From Actinomycetes bacterium (GTDB lineage Bacteria > Actinomycetota > Actinomycetes > Mycobacteriales > Mycobacteriaceae), in the NCBI GenBank assembly GCA_022601135.1, contig JAHZJB010000065.1, positions 1 to 40,309 on the forward strand: a stretch of DNA of 40,309 bases, read 5' to 3'. The notes beneath the pieces are model-generated. The model did no database searches. It worked only from the letters and a program-made list of their open reading frames with translations, and was not told the origin of the DNA. The translations under genes were made by a program, and so were the position numbers. Positions 11,201 through 21,129 of the stretch are shown piece by piece. Every line of letters begins with the position of its first letter. The first letter of the stretch is position 1.

Positions 11201-13753
11201 GCAACTGAGGTCGAGGTCGAGGTCGAGGTCGAGCAGATGCTGCCGCTCGACCCGCACACCCGGTTGACCACCCGGCTGGTCGGCGACGAGAGCACCGGCG
11301 ATCGACGAGTCGAGATCCACTCCCGCTCTGATGTGGGCAGCTGGACCCGTCACGCCACCGGCAAGGTTCGCACCGCCGACGCGGCCACACCCCCAAGGCT
11401 CACCCCGGCGTCGGCCTCCGGGGATGACGGCACACCGGTTTCACCGGCAGACTTCTACACCGCGCTGCGCCGTACCGGCGCCCATCACGGCCACGCCTTC
11501 GCTGCGCTGACGCGCATCGTGCGCTCCAGCGGGGTGGCCGATACCGAGATCGTGTTGCCGGATGAGGCGACCCCGCACCGCGGCATCGTGCTGCATCCGG
11601 TCATGCTCGACGCCGCACTGCAGGGCCTGGCCGCCGCCATGAGCGATTCGGCCCTCGCCGACACCACCGACGTCACGTTCCTGCCGGTCGGCTTCGGCTC
11701 GGTCCGGGTGTTCGGCGAGATTGGGCGCCGGGCGAAGTGTCGGGCCGAGTTGGTCAGCGTCTCCGAGGACAGCGGCGACGCGATGGGCCGGGTCACCCTG
11801 ACCGACGACACCGGCGCGGTGCTCGCCCAGATCAGCGACGTCCACCTGAAGCGGATCCAGCGGCGTACGGTGCCGCTGCCGTTGTCGCAGAAGATCTTCG
11901 ATTCGGTGTGGGCGGAGTCGCCGACCCCGTCGGGTGCTTCGTCTTCGGGACCGACGGGAACCTGGCTGGCCCTGACCGACACGGCCACTGCGTTGCTCAC
12001 CGCAGAGGAATTCGCGGGCAGGTTCGGAGCGCCGAACCGCCGGGTGATCACTGCCGAACTCGGTGAGGAAGCAGCCGTGCGGGAGGCATTCGCCACCGCA
12101 ACCGCAGATCCGGACCTGCCACCGGAAGGGGTCGTGGTCTTCGTCGACCATCCCGCCTTCGACGGGACGGATACCACCGCCGGGCTGGTGCACGCGCAGA
12201 ACGTGATCTGGGGCGTGGCGGGCGCAGTACGTGCGATCGCCGGCAGCTGGCACGGCAAGGCACCACGACTGTGGCTGGTCAGCCGCGGCGGTCTGGTCGT
12301 GGGCGACACCCCGGAGTCACCGGGTGGGCCGGGCAACCCGGGCACCGCAAGCCTCAGGGGCCTGGTGCGGGTGCTGGCCTACGAACATCCGGATCTGCGG
12401 ACCACCCTGCTCGATGTCGGTGCCGAGGCTGACAGCGGCGACGCAGCCGGCGTATTGGCCACCGAGATCGAGGCCGCGGGTTCAGGTTCGGGCTCCGGCT
12501 CGGCGGTCGATGACGTCATCGCCTGGCGTGGCTCGACCCGCTTCGTAGAGCGACTCTCCCGCGCCGAACTACCCTCCGCCCGCGGCGAGTTGGTGATTCG
12601 TGGCGACGGCTCCTATGTCGTCACCGGCGCTCTCGGCGGAGTCGGTATGGCGGTGGTGCGCTGGCTGGTCGACAACGGCGCCGGGCGCGTCGTACTCAAT
12701 GGCCGCAACGGCCCCACCGAAGAGGTCCAGGCCGCAATCGATGAGCTGTCCGCCCAGGCCGAGATCGTCACGGTGCTGGGCGATGTCGCGCAACCCGGTG
12801 TTGCCGAGCGGCTCGTCGCGGCGGCGGCCGAGAGCGGCAAGCCATTGCGCGGGCTGATTCACTCCGCGGCCGTGCTGGAAGACGAGATCTTCGTCGGCCT
12901 GACCCGCGAGAGCATGGAGAAGATCTGGGCGCCCAAGGCAGCGGGAGCGCTGCGCCTACACGAGGTGACCGTCGGTTTGGATCTCGACTGGTGGGTCGGG
13001 TTCTCCTCGATCGTGTCGCTGCTGGGTTCGCCCGGCCAGGCGGCGTACGCCTGCGCGAACGCGTGGCTGGACGGGCTGGTCGCGTGGCGCAAGGCGGCTG
13101 GCCTGCCGGCGACCGCGATCAACTGGGGTCAGTGGGCCGATGTCGGGCTGGCGAGCTCGCTGCGCTTCTCGGTGCTGGATCCGATCACGCCGGCCGAAGG
13201 TGTCGACGCTCTGGGCGGTGTGCTGGCGGCGGGTTTCTCCCGGGTCGGCATCGCCCGGCTACGGCTGGATCGCGCGGCCGCGGCGTTCCCGGAGATCCAT
13301 CAGATCGGCTTCTTCACCGATCTGGTCGCCGAGCTGGAGACCGACGACGTCGACGAGGACTGGGGCGGTCCCGAGGCGCTGAAGGAGATGGACGCCGCCG
13401 AGATCAACCGCGTCGTCGTCGCACGGCTGCGCCGCCGAATCTCGGCGATCATGGGCTACTCGGACGACGGTGCGGTGGACACCACCCAGCCGTTGACCGA
13501 GATGGGGCTGGACTCGCTGATGGCAGTTCGGATGCGCAACACCATCCGTGGCGACTTCGGCGTCGAACCGCCGGTGGCATTGTTGCTCCAGGGCGCCTCG
13601 CTGGGCGACGTCGCGCTCGATCTCATCCGTCAGCTCGGCCTCGCCGAAGAGGACACCTCCGAGCGCCCGAACGCTCTGCGTGACCGGGCGCAGCAGCGGG
13701 CCGCGGCCCGTCAACGTGCCGCATCGCGGCGGAAAGTGGGGCCACGATCGTGA
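8285..13753 (+). CDS. ppsD: Type I polyketide synthase, PpsD-type (KS-AT-DH-KR-ACP)
   Basis: 1822 aa, close to the 1827 aa of M. tuberculosis PpsD. KS is about 37-455 (DTACSSS Cys204, ETHGTGT). AT has GHSMG with Ser645 and VASH, which fits the methylmalonyl-type AT of PpsD. DH has HxxxGxxxxP with His944 and Asp1109 in LDAALQ. KR has TGALGGVG, LED, FSSIVS and Tyr1588 in YACAN. The ACP has Ser1744 in GLDSL. The arginine/alanine-rich C-terminus (RDRAQQRAAARQRAASRRK) is that of PpsD and should dock to PpsE. Oddly, the N-terminus and KS ([35 protein letters not shown]) look like PpsB. No ER is present. The start ATG overlaps the upstream stop by one base and the 3' end overlaps the next gene by four (GTGA). 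Confidence 0.92.
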   Translation: MKTTFDRIAAMTAEQRDKLGEQFEKASRLAGAEPIAVVGIGCRLPGGVTGPESYWQLLDNGTDAVIEVPADRWDGDAFYDPDPMAPGRMPTKWGAYLDDITGFDAEFFGITPREAAAMDPQQRVLLEVAWEALENAGLAPDHLGESRTAVMMGVYYTEYQNSSAGNPDTIDAYSATGNAHSVTVGRISYLLGLKGPAVAVDTACSSSLVSIHLACQSLRMRESDLALAGGVSLNLRPETQLALAKWGMLSPHGKCHAFDSRADGFVRGEGAGVVVLKRLTDAIRDGDRVLGVVRGSAVNQDGRSNGLTAPNAPSQRDVINRALRSADVPASSVHFIETHGTGTGLGDPIEFDALAAVYGRGEVPCALGAVKTNMGHLEAAAGIAGFIKTVLTLQHGKIPPNLNFEKWNPTIDPSPTRLFVPTDTALWPESEHPRRGAVSSFGMGGTNAHIVLEQGPEYPSAADTPTLATILVSGKTSARLAASAKALADWLEGDGASVPLADVEHTVNHHRSRYSTIATVCARDHAEAVSGLRALAAGRPAPGVVAAHDAKTGPGTVFLYSGQGAQWAGMGKTLLVSEPAFAAAVDELEPAFVDKAGFSLRQVLEAGEPVVGIDRIQPVLVGMQLALTALWRSYGVEPDAVIGHSMGEVTAAVVAGALTPAEGLDVIATRTRLMKRLSGQGAMALVELDATAAERLIADRQNVTVAVYASPRQSVIAGPPDEVDELVAMVDAQGKLARRIEVDVASHHPTIDPILPELREALSYLAPVSPKIPLMSTVAYTGSAPLFSADYWAANLRNPVRFNQAVHDASAEHSTFIEISPHPLLTHAIDDTLGAQKTSRKFHVGATVNRDSPETLAFHTQLAAVRPPAVVAAEVGSANTGANLADVPPTAWQHTPYWMADRSAGREFSGAHPLLGLHVELPSGSGHVWQSEVGLEAHPWLADHIVHGLPVMPGAGFAEIALAAGCQALGLPATEVEVEVEVEQMLPLDPHTRLTTRLVGDESTGDRRVEIHSRSDVGSWTRHATGKVRTADAATPPRLTPASASGDDGTPVSPADFYTALRRTGAHHGHAFAALTRIVRSSGVADTEIVLPDEATPHRGIVLHPVMLDAALQGLAAAMSDSALADTTDVTFLPVGFGSVRVFGEIGRRAKCRAELVSVSEDSGDAMGRVTLTDDTGAVLAQISDVHLKRIQRRTVPLPLSQKIFDSVWAESPTPSGASSSGPTGTWLALTDTATALLTAEEFAGRFGAPNRRVITAELGEEAAVREAFATATADPDLPPEGVVVFVDHPAFDGTDTTAGLVHAQNVIWGVAGAVRAIAGSWHGKAPRLWLVSRGGLVVGDTPESPGGPGNPGTASLRGLVRVLAYEHPDLRTTLLDVGAEADSGDAAGVLATEIEAAGSGSGSGSAVDDVIAWRGSTRFVERLSRAELPSARGELVIRGDGSYVVTGALGGVGMAVVRWLVDNGAGRVVLNGRNGPTEEVQAAIDELSAQAEIVTVLGDVAQPGVAERLVAAAAESGKPLRGLIHSAAVLEDEIFVGLTRESMEKIWAPKAAGALRLHEVTVGLDLDWWVGFSSIVSLLGSPGQAAYACANAWLDGLVAWRKAAGLPATAINWGQWADVGLASSLRFSVLDPITPAEGVDALGGVLAAGFSRVGIARLRLDRAAAAFPEIHQIGFFTDLVAELETDDVDEDWGGPEALKEMDAAEINRVVVARLRRRISAIMGYSDDGAVDTTQPLTEMGLDSLMAVRMRNTIRGDFGVEPPVALLLQGASLGDVALDLIRQLGLAEEDTSERPNALRDRAQQRAAARQRAASRRKVGPRS
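11207..11233 (+). repeat. GAGGTC hexanucleotide repeat in the DH domain coding sequence
   Basis: Four copies of GAGGTC plus a partial one code for an EVEVEVEVE run. M. tuberculosis PpsD has a much shorter QFEVEQML at this place as I remember it. This is a potential in-frame length-variable microsatellite. Confidence 0.85.
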
Positions 13754-16700
13754 CCGGCAGCACAGCGCAATCCCCATCCGGGCCCACCCCCGAGAACGCC
13801 ATTGCGGTCATCGGCATGGCCGCACGGTTTCCGGGCGCGAACTCGGTCTCGGCCTTCTGGCGCAACCTGCGCAACGGAGTGGAATCGGTCGTCGACCTGT
13901 CCGAGGACGATCTGCTCGCCGCGGGTGTCACCGAGCGCGCGCTGGCCAACCGGTCCTACGTCCGCCGCGCTGCGCTGATGGAGGGCATCGAGGAGTTCGA
14001 CGCCGACTTCTTCGGTTTCACCCCGTACGCCGCCCGGATGCTCGATCCGCAGCACCGGCTGTTCCTGCAGACGAACTTCCACGCACTGGAAGAAGCCGGC
14101 TACGACCCGGTCGGCCTGGACGCCACCGTCGGCGTCTTCGGAACGAGTTCAGCCAGTGGTTATCTGCTACACAACCTGATGTCGAACTACGACCCGATGA
14201 TGGTCATCGGGCAGGGCGCCAGCTTCGAGATGGTGAACCTGTCGCTGCAAAACGACAAGGACCATCTGGCCACCCGGGTGGCCCACCAGTTCGATTTCCG
14301 CGGTCCGGCCCTGTCAGTGGCCACCGCGTGCTCGTCGTCGCTGGTCGCGGTGCATCTGGCGTGCCAGTCCATCCTCAACGGCGAGTGCGACATCGCGCTG
14401 GCCGGCGGCTCGTCGCTGCGAGTTCCCCATCGCGTCGGTTATTGGTACGAGCAGGGCTCGATGGTCTCGCCCACCGGACACTGCCGGCCGTTCGACGTCC
14501 GTTCCGACGGAACGATTTTCGGCAGCGGCGTCGGTGTCGTCGTCCTGAAGGCACTCCAGGACGCGATCGACGACGGGGACCGCATTCACGCGGTGATCCG
14601 CGGTTCGGCGCTGAACAACGACGGTTCCACGAAGATGACCTACGCGGCGCCCAACGCGATGGGCCAGGCAGAGGTCATCGCCGAAGCGCACGCGGTGGCC
14701 GAGGTCGATGCATCGACGATCGGCTACGTCGAAAGCCACGGCACCGGCACACCTCTGGGCGATCCGATCGAGATCGAGGGATTGCGGCAGGCATTTGATC
14801 TCGCCGAGGAAACCCGAAGCGCCCCGTGCTACGTCGGGTCCGTCAAATCCAACATCGGCCACCTCGAGACCGCGGCGGGCATCGCGGGGCTGATCAAAGC
14901 CGTTCTGTGCCTCGAGCACAAGGCGATCCCGGCCACACTGCACTACACCAGCCCCAACCCGGAGCTGCACATCGACCGCGGCCCTTTCCGGGTGCGCAGC
15001 ACCGACGGGCCCTGGGAGGCTGATGGAATCCTGCGGGCCGGCGTCAGTTCGTTCGGCGTGGGCGGCACCAACGCCCATATCGTCCTCGAGGAGGCGCCCG
15101 CCCGGTCCGACCGCGTGCAGCCGTCCTCCACACCCCGACCGCAGGTGCTGGTGCTGTCGGCGAAAACCCAAGAGGCAGTTGACCAGGCACGCGTGGCGCT
15201 GGCCGACGAGCTCGCAGCGACTTCGGAAGCCGACGGTTTCCGCCTTCCCGACGCCGCATACACGCTCACCCGGCGCCGCAAGGATCCGATCCGGCTAGCC
15301 GCCGTCGTACACGATCAGCAGGACGCAGCGGCAGTGCTCAGGGCCGCCGAGACCGACAACGTCTTCGAAGGCGTCGGGCTCTTCGACGGCATCGGCTCGG
15401 AGAACTCCAGTGACAGAGTGGCTTTCCTGTTCCCCGGCCAAGGATCCCAGCACATCGGCATGGCCCGCGGCCTGCACGACAACGAGCCAGAGTTCGCCCG
15501 GCACTTCGACGAGTGCGCAGCCGCATTCAGCGACGAGATGGGCTACGACCTGCGCGCGGAGATCTTCGATGGGGTCGGGCGCAACCTCGAGCACACCGAC
15601 CGCGCCCAGCCCGCCCTGTTCACTGTTGAATACGCACTGGCCAAACTGATCCAGTCCTACGGTGTGACCCCCGCGATCATGGCCGGGCACAGCATCGGTG
15701 AATACCCGGCAGCCACCCTGGCCGGGGTGTTCGACCTCGACACCGCCGTGAAGGTGGTGTCGATGCGCGCCCGACTGATGCATGCCGCCCCGCGCGGCGT
15801 CATGGTGGCCGTGTCGCTCGGCCCGGAGGAGATCGCCGAACACCTCACCGCCGACGTCGACCTCGCCACGATCAACGACCCCGGCAGCAGCGTCGTGGCG
15901 GGCAGCGAAGAGGCCATCCGCACATTCCAGGCCCAGCTCGCCGCCAAGGGCGTGAAAGGTGCAGTGGCCCGGCGGGTACGCACCTCGCACGCGTTCCACT
16001 CGCGACTGATGGATCCTGTGGTCGCGGAGTTCACCGCTTTCCTGTCCCGGATGACTTTGCGTGAACCGCAGATCCCGCTGCTGTCCAACATCACCGGCAC
16101 CACGATGTCGGCGGCCGAGGCGACAAACCCGGGGACCTGGGCGCGCCAGATCCGGGCAACCGTCCGTTTCGCCGACGAAATCGGGATGCTGTTGGAGAAC
16201 CCGGACCGAGTCCTGGTGGAAGTGGGGCCCGGCGGCACGCTCACGTCTTCGGCGGGGCGCCACCCGCGGTGGGCGGAGCGGCACCGCGCTGTGCGGCTGA
16301 TGCGCCACCAGGCCCAGAACCGCAGCGATCATGACACGTTCCTGCTGGCGCTCGGCCAGCTGTGGGCCGCTGATGTGGACGTCGATTGGAATCCGGCCCC
16401 GGCGCAGGGCGCCACGGGGTCGGCCGCTACGCCGCACCTGATGACGCTTCCGGGTTACCCATTCCTGAAGCAGCGCCACTGGGTCGAGCACAACGCCAGT
16501 GCCGCCTGGCTGGCCGGGGGTGCCGGAGCCGACGGTGCATTGGCGGCGGGAAGCACCGCCGCCGGGACGGCTTCTACCGCTGCTACGTCGGCGACCGCCG
16601 GCGGCAAGTCGCAGTTGGAGACCGCGCTGCTGCGGATCTGGACCCAGTGCCTGGGTTTGTCCGACATCGACCGCAACGCCAACTTCTTCGAACTCGGCGG

Positions 16701-18300
16701 AGACTCACTCATCGCGATCAGCGTCGCAATGACCGCCGGCCACGAAGGGCTCGACCTCACCCCCCAAGATCTCTACGAGAACCAGACGGTGGCCGCGCTT
16801 GCCGAAGTGCTGGCGGCGCGCTACGCCGAGGGTGGGCTGGCCCGTCAGTCGCTCGACGACGCGACCAATCCGCCGCTGCCCCCCAACGTGGCGTACTTCC
16901 TCGAACACGGCCTGCGTGACGCCGGCCGCTGGCGGACTCCGGTGATCTTGCACCTGCGCTCCGATGTCGGCGAGGAGGATGTCCGTGCGGTGCTCACCGC
17001 GGTCACCGAGGTTCACGAAGCGCTGCGGGTGCACATCGTGGAGCACGCCGGCAGCTGGGACCAGCACATCGCCGAGGCGGGGGAGTTCACCGAACTGGTG
17101 ACCAGGACACTTCAGGACGAACCACTGCCGGAAAAATCAGAACCCGCCGGTACCGAAGGTGCTGAGGCCTCTGGCCCGCAGGAACGCCAGGCCGTCCAGG
17201 CCATCCTGGACGAGCAGATCCGCGAACACCTGCTGTTGGGTTCGCCGCTGAGCGCGACCTTCATCCGTGGCAGCGCCGGCGGCCCGTCCTACCTGGCGCT
17301 GGGTGTGCACGGGGTCGCCTGCGACATCGCCGGAGATTCGGTCTCTCGCGATGTGCTGCTCACCGACATCTTCACCGCTTTCAACCAGAGGATGTCGGGG
17401 GAGGAGATCGTGCTGGCCCCGGTCCCGACGTCGTGGCGCGAGTGGTCGCAGCGATGCGCGGGCTTGGCCAGCCATCCCGCGGTCCTCGACAGTCGCGACT
17501 ACTGGCTCGAGACCGCCGGGAAGTGCACCTTGAGCGGGGCCGGCGCCGAGGCGTCGCAACCACCGGAAGCCGATGACCTGGTTCGGCTCTCCACGACGCT
17601 GTCGACCGCCGACACCGGAGAGGTCGATGACGCGCGGCGCCGGCTGCGGTTGCCGGTGGAGGAAATCTTGCTGGCCGCGCTGGGACGCGCCGTCGCGGCC
17701 ACCGTCGGCGCCGGCTCCGTTGCCGTCGACCTGGGTGGCCGGGGCCGCTCGGTGCTCAAACCCGACGTCGACCTGCAGCGCACCGCGGGCTGGTTCACCG
17801 CCTTCCATCCTGTCGCGCTCACCTGCGCATCGCCCCAACAGACCAGCGCGGGCCAGTTGCTGACCGCCGTGCGGGACACGTTGAAGGCCGTTCCGCACTA
17901 CGGGATCGGATACGGCCTGCTCCGCTATCTGTACGCCCCGACCGCCCGCGCCGTCGGCACCACCCGTCCGGCCGACATCTTGTTCTCGCACGTCGGAACG
18001 ATTCCGGATGTGCCCGACGATCAGCCCGCGGACGCACCGGTGCGGTTTGACTCCGACACCGCGTTGCCGATCCGCGACGCCCTGCCCGGCCTCGGCCATG
18101 CCCTGGAACTGCGGGTCTATCGGACCGCGGGGGTGCTACATCTGGACTGGTGGTACGACAGTCGCCGGCTCGGTTCCACCGATGTGGAATCCTTTGCCCG
18201 GCACTACTCGCTCGCATTGCTGGAAATTACCCGGGATGCGCTGGCCGAGGAGGATGTCGATTCTGCGGACGACGAGCTGGCACTGGTCGATTTGTCGTGA
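13750..18300 (+). CDS. ppsE: Type I polyketide synthase PpsE (KS-AT-ACP-condensation)
   Basis: 1516 aa from GTG (M. tuberculosis PpsE is 1488). KS has ATACSSS with Cys194, ESHGTGT and SNIGHLE. AT has GHSIGE with Ser648 and the malonyl-type HAFH motif. An Ala/Thr/Gly linker leads to an ACP with Ser986 (GGDSL), then a C-terminal condensation-like domain from about 1035 whose active-site motif is a degenerate HGVACD (His1187, Asp1192) instead of HHxxxDG. There are no reducing domains. PpsE performs the last extension in phthiocerol assembly, and its C-domain contributes to chain handling and release. The match to PpsE is colinear to the end (PHYGIGYGLLRY, LHLDWWYD). It overlaps ppsD by 4 bp and leads into drrA after 38 bp. 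Confidence 0.95.
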   Translation: MTGSTAQSPSGPTPENAIAVIGMAARFPGANSVSAFWRNLRNGVESVVDLSEDDLLAAGVTERALANRSYVRRAALMEGIEEFDADFFGFTPYAARMLDPQHRLFLQTNFHALEEAGYDPVGLDATVGVFGTSSASGYLLHNLMSNYDPMMVIGQGASFEMVNLSLQNDKDHLATRVAHQFDFRGPALSVATACSSSLVAVHLACQSILNGECDIALAGGSSLRVPHRVGYWYEQGSMVSPTGHCRPFDVRSDGTIFGSGVGVVVLKALQDAIDDGDRIHAVIRGSALNNDGSTKMTYAAPNAMGQAEVIAEAHAVAEVDASTIGYVESHGTGTPLGDPIEIEGLRQAFDLAEETRSAPCYVGSVKSNIGHLETAAGIAGLIKAVLCLEHKAIPATLHYTSPNPELHIDRGPFRVRSTDGPWEADGILRAGVSSFGVGGTNAHIVLEEAPARSDRVQPSSTPRPQVLVLSAKTQEAVDQARVALADELAATSEADGFRLPDAAYTLTRRRKDPIRLAAVVHDQQDAAAVLRAAETDNVFEGVGLFDGIGSENSSDRVAFLFPGQGSQHIGMARGLHDNEPEFARHFDECAAAFSDEMGYDLRAEIFDGVGRNLEHTDRAQPALFTVEYALAKLIQSYGVTPAIMAGHSIGEYPAATLAGVFDLDTAVKVVSMRARLMHAAPRGVMVAVSLGPEEIAEHLTADVDLATINDPGSSVVAGSEEAIRTFQAQLAAKGVKGAVARRVRTSHAFHSRLMDPVVAEFTAFLSRMTLREPQIPLLSNITGTTMSAAEATNPGTWARQIRATVRFADEIGMLLENPDRVLVEVGPGGTLTSSAGRHPRWAERHRAVRLMRHQAQNRSDHDTFLLALGQLWAADVDVDWNPAPAQGATGSAATPHLMTLPGYPFLKQRHWVEHNASAAWLAGGAGADGALAAGSTAAGTASTAATSATAGGKSQLETALLRIWTQCLGLSDIDRNANFFELGGDSLIAISVAMTAGHEGLDLTPQDLYENQTVAALAEVLAARYAEGGLARQSLDDATNPPLPPNVAYFLEHGLRDAGRWRTPVILHLRSDVGEEDVRAVLTAVTEVHEALRVHIVEHAGSWDQHIAEAGEFTELVTRTLQDEPLPEKSEPAGTEGAEASGPQERQAVQAILDEQIREHLLLGSPLSATFIRGSAGGPSYLALGVHGVACDIAGDSVSRDVLLTDIFTAFNQRMSGEEIVLAPVPTSWREWSQRCAGLASHPAVLDSRDYWLETAGKCTLSGAGAEASQPPEADDLVRLSTTLSTADTGEVDDARRRLRLPVEEILLAALGRAVAATVGAGSVAVDLGGRGRSVLKPDVDLQRTAGWFTAFHPVALTCASPQQTSAGQLLTAVRDTLKAVPHYGIGYGLLRYLYAPTARAVGTTRPADILFSHVGTIPDVPDDQPADAPVRFDSDTALPIRDALPGLGHALELRVYRTAGVLHLDWWYDSRRLGSTDVESFARHYSLALLEITRDALAEEDVDSADDELALVDLS

Positions 18301-18325
18301 TGGCCACCAGCGTGATGGCTACCAG
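18296..18325 (+). repeat. 15-bp tandem duplication across the ppsE stop
   Basis: CGTGATGGCCACCAG is followed by CGTGATGGCTACCAG (14 of 15 identical). The first copy contains the ppsE stop codon; the array lies just before the AGGAGG ribosome-binding site of drrA. Confidence 0.85.
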
Positions 18326-18338
18326 GTAGGAGGAGCGC

Positions 18339-19345
<1,007 letters not shown>

Positions 19346-19349
<4 letters not shown>

Positions 19350-20191
19350 TCGAGCAATCTGTCGGGCCGGCAGAGCCGCGCCCGGTCGCAGTCCCACACG
19401 CCACACGACCCGGGGTCTCCACGATCCAGCAGTGGTGGGTCCTGACCGTCCGGATGATCACCCCGACACTGCGCAACGGGGAATTGGCCACCCAGATCAT
19501 CGGTTCGATCGTGTTCACTATCGGCTATTACCTGCCACTGAAGCAGTTGATGGGTTCAGTTCAGCCGCTGAGCAGCTACGCGCAGTATCTGACTCCACTG
19601 ATCGTGCTGCAGGCGATCTGGTTCGCCGCCATATCGGCGGCGTTTCGGTCGGCCACCGATTCCGTGCAGGGCATCAACCGGCGATTCCGGGCCATGCCGA
19701 TCCCTCCGTTGACTCCGCTGGCCTCTCGGATGGCCGCCAGCATGTACCGCTGCTGTGTCGCTTTGGCGGTATCGCTGCTCTGCGGCCATGTCATCGGATT
19801 CCGCTTCCACAACGGCATCCTGTATGCGGCCGGATTCATTGGTCTGGCTCTGCTCATCGGAGCGGCGCTGGCGTTCATCGGCGACCTGATCGGCATCGCC
19901 ACCGAAAACCCGGAGGCAACCGCACCTCTGATGCTGGTGCCCCAGCTGACGCTGGGGTTGGCCTCGGTGGGTCTGCAGCCCGCCGAGAATTTCCCGGACT
20001 GGATTCAGGGTTTCGTCCGCAACCAACCCCTGTCGCAGTGGGTGTACGGGCTGCAGGCGCTGGCCGGCGACAGCACCGACGCTGCGCCTGAGGTGACCTG
20101 GTCGGTGCTGGGCCCCGGTCTGGCGTGGGCGGCGGGCTGCATCGTGGTGGCGGTGTCGCTGCACGCCATGGTGACCAGGAGGCGACGCTGA
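19346..20191 (+). CDS. drrB: ABC exporter membrane subunit DrrB
   Basis: 281 aa, GTG start overlapping the drrA stop by 4 bp. ABC-2-type permease with about six membrane segments (near 47-66, 81-100, 134-152, 157-184, 191-210, 252-274). It would form the membrane channel with DrrC for the polyketide lipid. Size and order match M. tuberculosis drrB (289 aa). It ends in TGATG with drrC. Confidence 0.94.
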
Positions 20192-21060
20192 TGGTTCCCG
20201 CCGCTGAGCTGACCGGTCATCCGCTCTCGCCGCCGGCGCCCCGCCGCGCCAGAGGCCGGCACCGCCGCGCCAAGGAGGTGTCGGAGAGCTCACCCAAGCG
20301 GCTGATCCCACAGACCTGGGTCCTCACCGCGCGGATCCTGCGCCGCTGGAGCCGCGATCCCGCCACGGTGGTGCAGTCGCTGGTGATGCCCGCGGCCTTC
20401 CTGGTAGCGCTGGATATCGTGCTGGGGGGCGGCATCGAGCAGGTCACCGGCCGCAGCGGCCTGTACGGCCAGGTTCCGCTGGTGGCGTTGGTCGGCGGGA
20501 TGACTGGCGCCATCATCGGCGCGGTCAACGTCATGCGGGAACGCGAAGTCGGCCTGCTGTCCCGGTTCTGGGTGGTGCCGGTGCACCGCGGTGCGGGCCT
20601 GCTGTCCCGGCTGACCGCCGACGTCGTCCGCATGGTGGTGATCACGCTGGTCGTGCTGTGCGTGGGGGTAGCCCTCGGTTTCCGCTTCGAACAGGGCGTC
20701 CCCGCAGCGATCGCCTGGGTGTTCATGCCCGCGGTGTTCGGTGTCGCATTGTCGGCGGCGGTGCTCACGCTCGCGTTGTACTCGTCGAACACGATCGTGC
20801 CGCAGGCCACCGAGATCATCATTGCCATGCTGATGTTCTTCTCGATCGGTTTCGTACCGCTCGACCAATACCCCGGCTGGCTGCAGCCGATCGTCGAACA
20901 CCAGCCCGTCAGCTATACCATCGAGGCGATGCGGGGCCTGTCCCTCGAGGGGCCGATCGCCGAACCCGTCATGTGGACGCTGGTGTGGTCGGCGGGCATC
21001 GCCGCCGTGTGCGCGGTGCCGCTGATGCTCGGTTACCGCAAGGCCAGCAAACGTGGCTGA
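20191..21060 (+). CDS. drrC: ABC exporter membrane subunit DrrC
   Basis: 289 aa from the ATG at 20191, which overlaps the drrB stop by one base and has an AGGAGG site at 20177-20182; an in-frame upstream GTG at 20125 would lie inside drrB and is less likely. ABC-2-type permease with about six membrane segments (near 60-78, 94-113, 146-164, 171-198, 204-222, 260-281) behind an Arg/Pro-rich cytoplasmic N-terminus of about 55 residues. It partners DrrB and DrrA in lipid export. Confidence 0.94.
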   Translation: MVPAAELTGHPLSPPAPRRARGRHRRAKEVSESSPKRLIPQTWVLTARILRRWSRDPATVVQSLVMPAAFLVALDIVLGGGIEQVTGRSGLYGQVPLVALVGGMTGAIIGAVNVMREREVGLLSRFWVVPVHRGAGLLSRLTADVVRMVVITLVVLCVGVALGFRFEQGVPAAIAWVFMPAVFGVALSAAVLTLALYSSNTIVPQATEIIIAMLMFFSIGFVPLDQYPGWLQPIVEHQPVSYTIEAMRGLSLEGPIAEPVMWTLVWSAGIAAVCAVPLMLGYRKASKRG

Positions 21061-21068
21061 CCACTAGG

Positions 21069-21106
21069 GACTACTGAGAATCGCCGCGACTACCGAGAAT
21101 CACCGA
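21069..21106 (+). repeat. 19-bp imperfect tandem repeat between drrC and papA5
   Basis: GACTACTGAGAATCGCCGC (21069-21087) is followed by GACTACCGAGAATCACCGA (21088-21106), 16 of 19 identical. It fills most of the 69-bp gap and ends shortly before the papA5 ribosome-binding site (CAGGGAG, 21113-21119). It may be a slippage product or a tandem protein-binding site. Confidence 0.75.
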
Positions 21107-21129
21107 CCCCTCCAGGGAGTTGAATAGCA

